This document shows, piece after piece, positions 26,494 through 33,790 of a stretch of 64,000 bases of DNA (position 1 is its first letter; each line of letters opens with the position of its first letter). Position numbers and translations under genes: made by a program. Below the pieces are notes generated by a model. It worked only from the letters and a program-made list of their open reading frames with translations, ran no database searches and was not told the origin of the DNA. The stretch lies in contig DASZNC010000070.1 of NCBI GenBank assembly GCA_035551615.1, positions 37,070-101,069 of the forward strand, given 5' to 3'. Source of the DNA: JAKCDU01 sp035551615 (GTDB taxonomy: Bacteria > Actinomycetota > Acidimicrobiia > Acidimicrobiales > Palsa-688).

Positions 26494-27180
26494 CTACTTG
26501 GCCCGACGGCGTCCCGTCGGGGGGCGGCCGTCACGGTCGGTGTCGCGGAACCCGAGCCCATTGATGAAGACCCGGGCCAGCTGCTCGACGCCGTCGTTGA
26601 AGCTGCACTTGATGGCGCCCTCGACCAGCCACGCCTCGGGGAACCGGCTGGTCATGGAGCCGAGGACGGTGGCGGCGATGGCCGGGTCGAGGCCGGGATC
26701 GACCATGCCCAGCCGCTGCATGCGCCGGATCGACTCCTCGACCTGATTGCGGTACTGCTGGGCGTGGGCATTGCGGGCCCGGCGCACGTGGGCGTCGTAG
26801 CGCGAGACCTGCTCGATGACGCCCATGATGCGGGCCTCTTTGCGGTAGCTCTCCAGATGCTGCCGAATGGCCTCGTGGATGCGTTCCTGGGGGGTGGCCG
26901 CCGACGCCGGGTCCAGGATGACACTGCCGAGCGGGGCACTGAGGGTGTCCTCGACGGCGGCCGCCACCTCGCGGAAGATCTCCTCCTTCGACTCGAAGTA
27001 GTGGTAGAAGGACCCGTGGGACAGACCGGCCCGCTCGGCGATGTCGGAAATGCGGGCATCGAGGAAGCCGTTCTCCTCGAATATCTCCTTGGCGGCGGCC
27101 AGCATGCGGGCCCTCGTTTCGGCGCCTTTGCGCGAGCGGGGCCCATTCGGGCGGTCGGCGTCGACCTCGGCGGACGGCAA
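26494..27180 (-). CDS. TetR family transcriptional regulator, candidate regulator of the TTGAC-N6-GTCAA sites
   Basis: 228 residues. N-terminal DNA-binding domain with RARMLAAAKEIFEENGF and the helix-turn-helix ISDIAERAGLSHGSFYHYF (about residues 43-62). The ligand-binding part is alpha-helical and unassigned. It is the last of five minus-strand genes that begin at operator copy D (31668): two acyl-CoA dehydrogenases, CoA-transferase, SDR, TetR. The gaps are small, so it should be co-transcribed and autoregulated. That position makes it the best candidate to bind all copies. No direct evidence of binding exists here. Confidence 0.88.
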   Translation of the reverse strand: MPSAEVDADRPNGPRSRKGAETRARMLAAAKEIFEENGFLDARISDIAERAGLSHGSFYHYFESKEEIFREVAAAVEDTLSAPLGSVILDPASAATPQERIHEAIRQHLESYRKEARIMGVIEQVSRYDAHVRRARNAHAQQYRNQVEESIRRMQRLGMVDPGLDPAIAATVLGSMTSRFPEAWLVEGAIKCSFNDGVEQLARVFINGLGFRDTDRDGRPPTGRRRAK

Positions 27181-27193
27181 GGTGGTAGCTCCG

Positions 27194-28024
27194 TCAGCCC
27201 ATACGGCCGAGCAGGAACTGGGCGGCGCCGGATGCGGCCGGGTAGGTCTCGACCAGGCCGGAGATCAGGTAACCGGCATCGGAGATGATGGTCTGGCCGG
27301 TGATGGCGGCGCCCGCGTCGCTGCACAGGAAGACCAGCGGATAGGCCTGCTCCATCGGGGTCGACGCGTCGATACCCACGTCGCCGCGGTAGTCGGCGCC
27401 GAAGCCCAGCCACATGTCCTTGTTGGCCTGGGCCAGCGGGGTGTCGGTCGGGCCCGGGCAGATGGCGTTGATCCGGATGCCCTGCTTCATAAGCGGGAAC
27501 GCCTGCATGGCCACATAGGTGCAGATGGCCTGCTTGCTCCACAGGTAGTCGGCATGGCCGTTCTCGGCGATCCAAGCGGCGGCCGAGTCGTAGTCGGGGG
27601 TGGCCAGATACTCCTTGATCTCGGTCAGGGCGGTCTCCCAGCCCAGGCCGGCGGCCGACGAGATGAAACCGATCGACGCGCCCCGGCCCAGATGACCGTT
27701 GGCGATGAGGGTGTCGATCACGTGGCGGTGGCCGATGAAGTTGATCTTCTCGATGCCCGGCGTGCCGTCGGCCACCCCGGCGCACAGGAACAGGGCATGG
27801 ATGGGGCCGCCGCACTGACCGAGAGCCTCGTCTATCGACGACCTGTCGGCCAGGTTGATCCGGATCTCCTTGACCCCGGAGAGGGTGCACGGAGCGATGT
27901 CCATGGCCACCACCTCGGCACCGGCGTCGCGGACCAGCTCGGCGGTGGCCGCCCCCATGCCGGTGGCGGCACCGATGACCACGACCCGCTTCCCGTCGTA
28001 CTTGAACGCATCGAACCGGCTCAC
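27194..28024 (-). CDS. SDR family oxidoreductase
   Basis: 276 residues from GTG 28024, which is preceded by AAGGAGGAG at five bases. The longer frame to 28063 ignores this. Cofactor loop GAATGMGAA, FLCAGVADG, Ser in ISSAAGLGWE, Tyr and Lys in YLWSKQA, and CPGPTDTPLA after the catalytic helix. An enlarged segment between Ser and Tyr (about 30 residues, KEYLATPDYDSAAAWI) resembles the 3-alpha-hydroxysteroid dehydrogenase/carbonyl reductase type SDRs. That supports, but does not prove, a steroid-like substrate. Confidence 0.85.
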   Translation of the reverse strand: MSRFDAFKYDGKRVVVIGAATGMGAATAELVRDAGAEVVAMDIAPCTLSGVKEIRINLADRSSIDEALGQCGGPIHALFLCAGVADGTPGIEKINFIGHRHVIDTLIANGHLGRGASIGFISSAAGLGWETALTEIKEYLATPDYDSAAAWIAENGHADYLWSKQAICTYVAMQAFPLMKQGIRINAICPGPTDTPLAQANKDMWLGFGADYRGDVGIDASTPMEQAYPLVFLCSDAGAAITGQTIISDAGYLISGLVETYPAASGAAQFLLGRMG

Positions 28025-28055
28025 GACAACTCCTCCTTGATTGGGTTGATCTGAT

Positions 28056-29273
28056 TCACGCAACTACCCCCCGGACCTTCAGGTCGACGACGGTGTCCCA
28101 GTCCAGGCCCAGGTCGGCCAGTATGGCGTCGCCGTGCTCGTTGAACTCCGGTGCCCGGCGGGGCGAGGCGGGCACGCCCCCGAACTGTACGGGCGCGGCC
28201 ACCAGTTGGAACTTGTGCCCGGCCGCCGTCTCGCACTCCTGGATGTAGCCGTTGGCCACCGCCTGCGGGTCGGCCGCCGCTTCGAGGGTGTCCTGCACGA
28301 CCGCCCACTGACCGTCGAAGGTGGCCAGCTTCTCCCGCCACTCCTCGAGGGTGTGCTCGCCGAACGCCTCGGTCAGGATCACGGCCGCATCGGCGCTGTT
28401 GGACAGGAGCGATACGTGGTCGGCGAAGCGGGGGTCGGTACCCAGCTCCGGCCGACCGATGGCCACACACATGCCGGGCCAGTACTTGCCGGCCTGCAGG
28501 CAGGTGAGGGCGATCCAACGACCGTCCTTGGTCTCGTAGTTGGAGGTCAAAGGATTGAGCTTCACGGTGCCCTTGGGCGGGGGCGCCAAGGGCCGCCCGG
28601 AGGCCAGGGACAAGGCGGTGGCCGCACCCATGGCCCACATCCCGGTGCTGAACAGGGACACGTCCACGCTCGTGGGTTCGCCGGTGCGCTCCCGGTGGTA
28701 GAGAGCGCCCATGATTCCGCCGGCGATGGTCATGGCGCCGATGGAGTCTCCGTAGGCCGGGCCGGGCGGGGAGGGCGGGGCGTCGTACTCGGGCCGCATG
28801 ACACCGGTCGCCGTGCCCGGCCGGCACCAGAAGGCCAGGCTGTCGTACGAACCTCTGTCGGCTTCGGGGCCGCGCTCACCCTGCCCGGTGCCGGACACGT
28901 AGATGATCCTTGGGTTGTGGGCCCGGATGTGGTCCGGCTCGATGTGGAGCTTCTTGCGGACGCCCGGAAGCTTGTTGGTGAGAAAGACGTCGGCGGTGGC
29001 CGCCAGCCGGTAGAGGATGTTTAGGCCGTCAGGCGAGGTCAGGTCGAGGCCCAGGCTGCGCTTGCCGCGGTTGGAGTGCTCGAGCAGCGGATGTACCTGA
29101 TCGGGCATGGTGGTGACTCCGGTCGAGGCCAGGCCGCGCATGGCGTCACCTCGTTCCACGTGCTCGATCTTCACCACGTCGGCCCCCCAGTCGGCGAGCA
29201 GGGCCGAGGCGGCGGGCACGAAAGTGTGCTCGGCCACTTCCAGGATCCTGACTCCTGACATGACGTCTGTCAT
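28056..29273 (-). CDS. CaiB/BaiF (family III) CoA-transferase
   Basis: 405 residues. Moves CoA between carboxylic acids through an aspartyl-CoA thioester, or may act as an alpha-methylacyl-CoA racemase, since the two share a fold. N-terminal GVRILEVAEHTFVPAASALLA with LADWGADVVKIEH and GDAMRG are typical. The catalytic Asp is most likely in GSYDSLAFW. Start ATG overlaps the preceding acyl-CoA dehydrogenase stop (ATGA). Would activate or recycle the acid fed to the dehydrogenase pair. Confidence 0.88.
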   Translation of the reverse strand: MTDVMSGVRILEVAEHTFVPAASALLADWGADVVKIEHVERGDAMRGLASTGVTTMPDQVHPLLEHSNRGKRSLGLDLTSPDGLNILYRLAATADVFLTNKLPGVRKKLHIEPDHIRAHNPRIIYVSGTGQGERGPEADRGSYDSLAFWCRPGTATGVMRPEYDAPPSPPGPAYGDSIGAMTIAGGIMGALYHRERTGEPTSVDVSLFSTGMWAMGAATALSLASGRPLAPPPKGTVKLNPLTSNYETKDGRWIALTCLQAGKYWPGMCVAIGRPELGTDPRFADHVSLLSNSADAAVILTEAFGEHTLEEWREKLATFDGQWAVVQDTLEAAADPQAVANGYIQECETAAGHKFQLVAAPVQFGGVPASPRRAPEFNEHGDAILADLGLDWDTVVDLKVRGVVA

Positions 29274-30541
29274 CTATTCCCCCTTGTGTCATCGCCGGCG
29301 GCCGGGGCCCTCGGCACTTGCCGGAACGGGACGTCGCGATCGACGCTGCGTTCCCTCGGCATGCCCAGCACCCGTTCGCTGACCACATTGCGGGCCATCT
29401 CCGTGGTGCCCCCGCCGATACAGCCGGCCTGGCGCATCAGGTAGTCGAGCCCCCGCCCGGCCCGGGCCCCGTCCGAGTCCAACCAGGCACCCCCCGCCGA
29501 CGATGCGATCTCGTAGCAGATGGTCCGCATGCGGGCGCCGGCGATGCCGAGGAACAACCGGGCGATGGCCGCCCCTTGGTCGGACAGGTAGCCGGTGCGC
29601 ACGCCGGTACCGACCCGGTTCTGCAGCTCACGGCCCACCGTCTCCAGAACCGATGCCTCACCGATCAGGTCGCGCACGACTGGCTCGTCGACGGTGCCGG
29701 CATCGCGGGCCACATCGGACGGGGTGACCATCGATGCACTGGGTCGGCCCCGGGCCGGGGCGGTCACGAGCGGCGAGTTGAAGAGCATCCGCTCGTGGAA
29801 CATCCAGCGGGTGACGACGGTCCAGCCCTGGTCGATCTCGCCGACCCGATCCGTGTCGGGCACCCGCAGATCGACGAGGAACTCCTGGCAGAACTCGCGC
29901 GAGCCGTTCAGCATCTCGATGCGCTGCACGTCGACGCCGTCCTGGTGGAGGGGAAGGATGAAGACGGTCAACCCGCGATGCTTCGGGACGTCCCAGTTGG
30001 TGCGGGCCAGGCACAGGCCCCAGTCCGACCACCAGGCGCCCGTGGTCCAGATCTTGGAACCATTCAGCACCCACTCGTCGCCGTCGCGGGTGGCGGTGGT
30101 CAGGGCAGCGGCCACATCGGAGCCGCCGCTCGGCTCCGACAGGAGCTGCATCCACAGTTGCTCGCCGCGCAGGATCTGGGGCAGGTGATGCTTCTTCTGG
30201 GCCTCGGTGCCGCACTCGAGGATCACCGCTGCGCAGGGGGCGAAGTTGGGCACCTGCAGCCGCATCGGATACTCGAACCCGCTGAGCTCCTCGTTGAAGG
30301 CCCGCTGGTGGGCCGGCTCGAGGCCCTGGCCCCCGTACTCCTCGGGCACGCATATCCCGGCGTACCCGGCGTCGTAGAAACGCCGCTGCAGCTGGCGCTC
30401 GTACTGGATGGCGGCCAACTCCTCGTCCTCGGACAGCTGGCCGGTCAGGCTGTTGGCCCAGCTCGAATAGTCGGCCGGTTGCAGGTTGGCGTGGATCCAG
30501 TCACGGGCCCGCCGGCGGAACGCCTCGACGTCCTCGCTCAC
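29270..30541 (-). CDS. Acyl-CoA dehydrogenase, subunit with full C-terminal domain
   Basis: 423 residues from GTG 30541 (TAGTG junction with the upstream gene, GAGGAGG before it). FAD-site motifs QLLSEPSGGSDVAA and WTTGAWWSDWGLCLART, and the C-terminal GGGTTEMARNVVSERVLGMPRE. Paired with a shorter, diverged dehydrogenase (30541-31668), it probably forms an alpha2beta2 heterotetramer like the ChsE-type enzymes of actinobacterial steroid side-chain oxidation. Introduces a double bond alpha-beta to the CoA thioester. Confidence 0.88.
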   Translation of the reverse strand: MSEDVEAFRRRARDWIHANLQPADYSSWANSLTGQLSEDEELAAIQYERQLQRRFYDAGYAGICVPEEYGGQGLEPAHQRAFNEELSGFEYPMRLQVPNFAPCAAVILECGTEAQKKHHLPQILRGEQLWMQLLSEPSGGSDVAAALTTATRDGDEWVLNGSKIWTTGAWWSDWGLCLARTNWDVPKHRGLTVFILPLHQDGVDVQRIEMLNGSREFCQEFLVDLRVPDTDRVGEIDQGWTVVTRWMFHERMLFNSPLVTAPARGRPSASMVTPSDVARDAGTVDEPVVRDLIGEASVLETVGRELQNRVGTGVRTGYLSDQGAAIARLFLGIAGARMRTICYEIASSAGGAWLDSDGARAGRGLDYLMRQAGCIGGGTTEMARNVVSERVLGMPRERSVDRDVPFRQVPRAPAAGDDTRGNR

Positions 30542-31668
30542 TATTGGCCCTCCTCGATCACGATGTCGGCCACCCGCTGGCGATGGGCGGCCGGGGTACC
30601 CAGAAGCGACCGGTTCAGGGCCGCCCGCCGGAGGAACAGGTGCAGATCGTGATCGAAGGTGACCCCTATCCCACCGTGTATCTGGACGCAGTCCTGCAGC
30701 AGCTCCATGCCGTACTGGCCGATGAACGCCTTGGCCACACTCACCAGATGACGGGCGTTGGGCGCGCCTTCGGCAACGGCAATGGCGGCGGCGTCGGCGA
30801 TGGCGTGGCCGGATTCGAGCCACGACTTCATATCGGCGAAGCGGTGCTTCAACTCCTGGTACGACGCCAGCGGGCGCCCGAACGAATAGCGGTCGAATGC
30901 CCACTCGACGGTCATGTCGAAGGCGGCGGCCATGGCGCCGACGGTCTCCGCGTTGGCCATGACGATGGCCGTCTGCAGCTGGAGTTCCACCGCCGGCGCC
31001 GATCGGCCAGGCGGCCCCACGACGGCGGTGAGCGGCAGGCGGACGTGGTCGAAGGTGACGGCCCCGAAGCGGCGGGTCAGGTCGATGCTCCTCATCCGCT
31101 CGATGGTCACGCCCGGGGTACCGGCCGGCACCAGCACCTGGCTGAGACCGCCGGCGGTGGCGCCGGTCACGAGGAGGAAGTCGGCGTCGGCCGCCGATTC
31201 GGCCGGACGTTTGGTGCCGTGGAGCACGACCGTGTCGCCGTCGACGTCGACGGTCAGCTGCGGGTCCCGCAGCCGGGTGGTCCACCCCGGCTCCTCCAGG
31301 CACCACGAACCCACGGCGGCACCCGAGAGCAGCGCTTCGAGTTCCGGTCCGTGGCGGCCGGCGGCGTCGAGGGCGGCGGCCACGACGCTGGTCGGGATCA
31401 GCGGCCCGGGGGCGGCATGGCGGCCGAACTCGTCGGCGATGAGGGTGAGGTCGATGAGACCCTGCCCGCTCACCGAACCACCGCCGCCGATCTCACTGAC
31501 GAGCAGGGAGGTCCAGCCCAGGTCGGCACCCCGGCGCCAGTACTCTCGGTCGAAGCCGGTCGGATCATCCCGTAGCCGGCGGATGTCCTCGGTCGGCGCC
31601 CGTGCGGTCAGGAACTTGGCGGTGGTCTCGCGCAGAAAGTCCTGATCCGGCGTCAGCTCGAGGAGCAC
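30541..31668 (-). CDS. Acyl-CoA dehydrogenase, diverged partner subunit
   Basis: 375 residues. N-terminal helical domain LTPDQDFLRETTAKFL, a weak middle domain in which the usual EP-GSD FAD motif is replaced (CLEEPGWTTRL), and C-terminal DRYSFGRPLASYQELKHRFADM and CVQIHGGIGVTFDHDLHLF. Such unequal pairs form heteromeric enzymes where each subunit lacks part of a site. The GTG start at 31668 falls on the predicted transcription start of the minus promoter in operator D. First gene of the five-gene operon ending in TetR. Confidence 0.87.
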   Translation of the reverse strand: MLLELTPDQDFLRETTAKFLTARAPTEDIRRLRDDPTGFDREYWRRGADLGWTSLLVSEIGGGGSVSGQGLIDLTLIADEFGRHAAPGPLIPTSVVAAALDAAGRHGPELEALLSGAAVGSWCLEEPGWTTRLRDPQLTVDVDGDTVVLHGTKRPAESAADADFLLVTGATAGGLSQVLVPAGTPGVTIERMRSIDLTRRFGAVTFDHVRLPLTAVVGPPGRSAPAVELQLQTAIVMANAETVGAMAAAFDMTVEWAFDRYSFGRPLASYQELKHRFADMKSWLESGHAIADAAAIAVAEGAPNARHLVSVAKAFIGQYGMELLQDCVQIHGGIGVTFDHDLHLFLRRAALNRSLLGTPAAHRQRVADIVIEEGQ

Positions 31669-31730
31669 AAATCGTCACCGTACTTGAATATTGACGTCAT
31701 AGTCAAAGCTCGGTAGCGTCGCCGCGTCTA
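31669..31730. promoter_or_regulatory. Operator copy D and bidirectional promoter region
   Basis: TTGACGTCATAGTCAA at 31691-31706, perfect in both half-sites. Plus strand: TTGACG then 17 bases then TAGCGT (31714-31719), toward the permease. Minus strand: TTGACT then 18 bases then TACGGT (31677-31682), toward the dehydrogenase operon, whose GTG would be at or next to +1. One bound dimer would cover both -35 boxes. Confidence 0.7.
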
Positions 31731-31801
31731 CGCTTTGCAGCCAAGGGGGCCCCGGCACGCCGGAGGCAATTGGATGCTGCAGCAGTCCGGAGGGTGAGGG
31801 G

Positions 31802-33790
31802 ATGTTCCAGTACGTACTAGCCGGACTGGCTCTCGGATCCATCTATGCCATCGCGTCGTCCAGCGTGGTCGTCACGTTCGTATCCGCCGGTGTACTGAAC
31901 TTCGCATTCGGGGCGATGGCCTACTTCATCGCCCGTTTCTTCTACTGGTTGAACTCCCAGCACGGATGGCCGACGGGCGCGGCCGGCGTGGTCTCGATTC
32001 TGGTGGTCGGGCCCCTGCTCGGTGTCGTCCTGTACGGACTCCTCTTCCGATTCGTACGGGGCAAGTCGACGTTGGTGAAGCTGGTGGCGACCATCGGCCT
32101 GTCGGTCGCCCTGCCGCCGATCGCCGACATCACCATGGGTACCCAGTCGATCGACCAGCCGCCCGGGTTGGGACTGATGAGCGACCACTTCCTGGGCACC
32201 TCGCTCACGTCGGACCAGGTGTTCACCTATGTCTTCCTGATCCTGTTGCTCGTGGCCGGCACGGTGGTGCTGCGCTTCACCGACATCGGGCTGAAGGTCA
32301 GGGCCCTGGTCGACTCAGAGGCGCTCACCTCCATGTCGGGGACCAACCCGGGCCGGGTCGCCCTCGGCGTGTGGGCGGTCAGCTCCACCCTCGCCGGGCT
32401 GGCCGGCATCCTCATCGCCCCGACCAACGGCTTGACGGCCGAAGCCATGACGCTGCTCATGGCCGGCGCGTTCGCAGCCGTCGTGGTGGCCCGGTTGCGC
32501 TCGCTCCCGCTGGCCGTCGGCGCCTCGCTGCTGATGGGACTGGTGACCGACGTACCCCAGAAGTACCTGCCGCCCAACAGCTCGTTCACCAGTGACTTCA
32601 TCGGCAGTGTCCCCTTCGGGTTCATACTTCTGGCCCTCGTCTACTACCTGCTCCGGTCGGGCTACCTCGACGAAGGGGCCGGCGTCGCCGGTCCGCTCGA
32701 TCAGGCGATCCGCCCGGCCCACCTGGACTCCGAACTGAACGTCGTGGCCGCGTCGCCGCTGACCCGGGCCGGGGCCGGCCTCAATGTGCTGCCGCTGCTC
32801 GCCGTGGCCGCCCTTCCTCTCATCTTCCACGGTTCCTCGTTCTGGCTGGGCCAGACGGCGCAGGGACTCTGCTACGCCGTGACCTTCCTCGGTTTCACCA
32901 TGGTCACCGGCGAGGGCGGCATGCTGTGGTTGTCCCAGATCACCTTCGGCGGAGCCGGCGCGCTCGGCGGGGCGGAACTGGCCAACGTGCTCCACATACC
33001 GATCCTGCTGGCCGTCGTGGGGGCCGGCGTCCTGGCCGCGCTCGCCGGTGCCATCATCGGGCTGCTCACGATCCGGCTCGGTGATCTGTACGTGGCTCTG
33101 GCCACCCTGACCTTCGGCCTGCTGGTGGACAGCCTGCTGTTCACCCTGAACGTCTTCTACCACGGAGGTCAGGGTCTCCTGATCAACCGTCCCGGGTTCC
33201 TGAACGGGGATATGGCGTTCGCCTACTTCGCTCTGGCCGTGTTCGCCGTCTTCGCTCTGCTGATCGTCAACCTCCGTCGCTCCACCAGCGGGATGGCCCT
33301 ACGGGCGGTGCGCGACAGCGAGACGGCGTCGCGCACCCTGGGTCTCAGCGTGATGCAGGTGAAGGTGATCGTCGGTTCGCTGGCGGCGATGGTGACGGCC
33401 ATCGGTGGCGGGCTCCTGGCCATCCAGGCCGGCCAGGCCGACCCGGCCAACTACGACGTGTTCGCCGGCCTGGCCTGGCTGGCGGTGGTGGTCACCATGG
33501 GGGCCCGGTCGATCACCGGTGCGGCTGTCGCCGGCCTGTCGTTCACCCTCATGCAGGCGGTGTTCCAACAGTATGTGCCGACCCGCTGGCACGAGGTGCC
33601 GGCCGTGCTGTTCGGCCTCGGTGCCATCGGCGTGGCTCGCAACCCGGAGGGCGTCATCGCCCAGAACGCCCGCCAGCTGCGCCAACTGATCACCGGCGCC
33701 AGGGGGGTGACGGCGCACGCCCGACCAGGCTCGGTCGGGGCCGCCATCGTTCCTGACCCGGCCGGTCTCAAGGCGGAGGCGGCCAAGTGA
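31802..33790 (+). CDS. LivH-LivM fused permease of a branched-chain-type ABC importer
   Basis: 662 residues and about 18 membrane helices. Residues 1-290 are LivH-like (FQYVLAGLALGSIYAIASSSVVVTF, GVLNFAFGAMAYF). Residues about 310-620 are LivM-like (GEGGMLWLSQITFGGAGALGG, LYVALATLTFGLLVD, RAVRDSETASRTLGL). Most systems use two genes for these halves. The C-terminal tail is hydrophilic. ATG 31802 follows a GGAGGG-rich site. Overlaps the ATPase gene by four bases. The ligand may be an acyl or aromatic compound rather than an amino acid, given the neighbours. Confidence 0.92.
   Translation: MFQYVLAGLALGSIYAIASSSVVVTFVSAGVLNFAFGAMAYFIARFFYWLNSQHGWPTGAAGVVSILVVGPLLGVVLYGLLFRFVRGKSTLVKLVATIGLSVALPPIADITMGTQSIDQPPGLGLMSDHFLGTSLTSDQVFTYVFLILLLVAGTVVLRFTDIGLKVRALVDSEALTSMSGTNPGRVALGVWAVSSTLAGLAGILIAPTNGLTAEAMTLLMAGAFAAVVVARLRSLPLAVGASLLMGLVTDVPQKYLPPNSSFTSDFIGSVPFGFILLALVYYLLRSGYLDEGAGVAGPLDQAIRPAHLDSELNVVAASPLTRAGAGLNVLPLLAVAALPLIFHGSSFWLGQTAQGLCYAVTFLGFTMVTGEGGMLWLSQITFGGAGALGGAELANVLHIPILLAVVGAGVLAALAGAIIGLLTIRLGDLYVALATLTFGLLVDSLLFTLNVFYHGGQGLLINRPGFLNGDMAFAYFALAVFAVFALLIVNLRRSTSGMALRAVRDSETASRTLGLSVMQVKVIVGSLAAMVTAIGGGLLAIQAGQADPANYDVFAGLAWLAVVVTMGARSITGAAVAGLSFTLMQAVFQQYVPTRWHEVPAVLFGLGAIGVARNPEGVIAQNARQLRQLITGARGVTAHARPGSVGAAIVPDPAGLKAEAAK

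Noticed and set aside
29261..29272. TGACGTCTGTCA at the start of the CoA-transferase gene resembles the TTGAC-N6-GTCAA operator
   Set aside because: The arms are four, not six, bases apart, and the outer T-A pairs are missing. It lies inside an operon with overlapping genes and covers the start codon, so it is likely chance.
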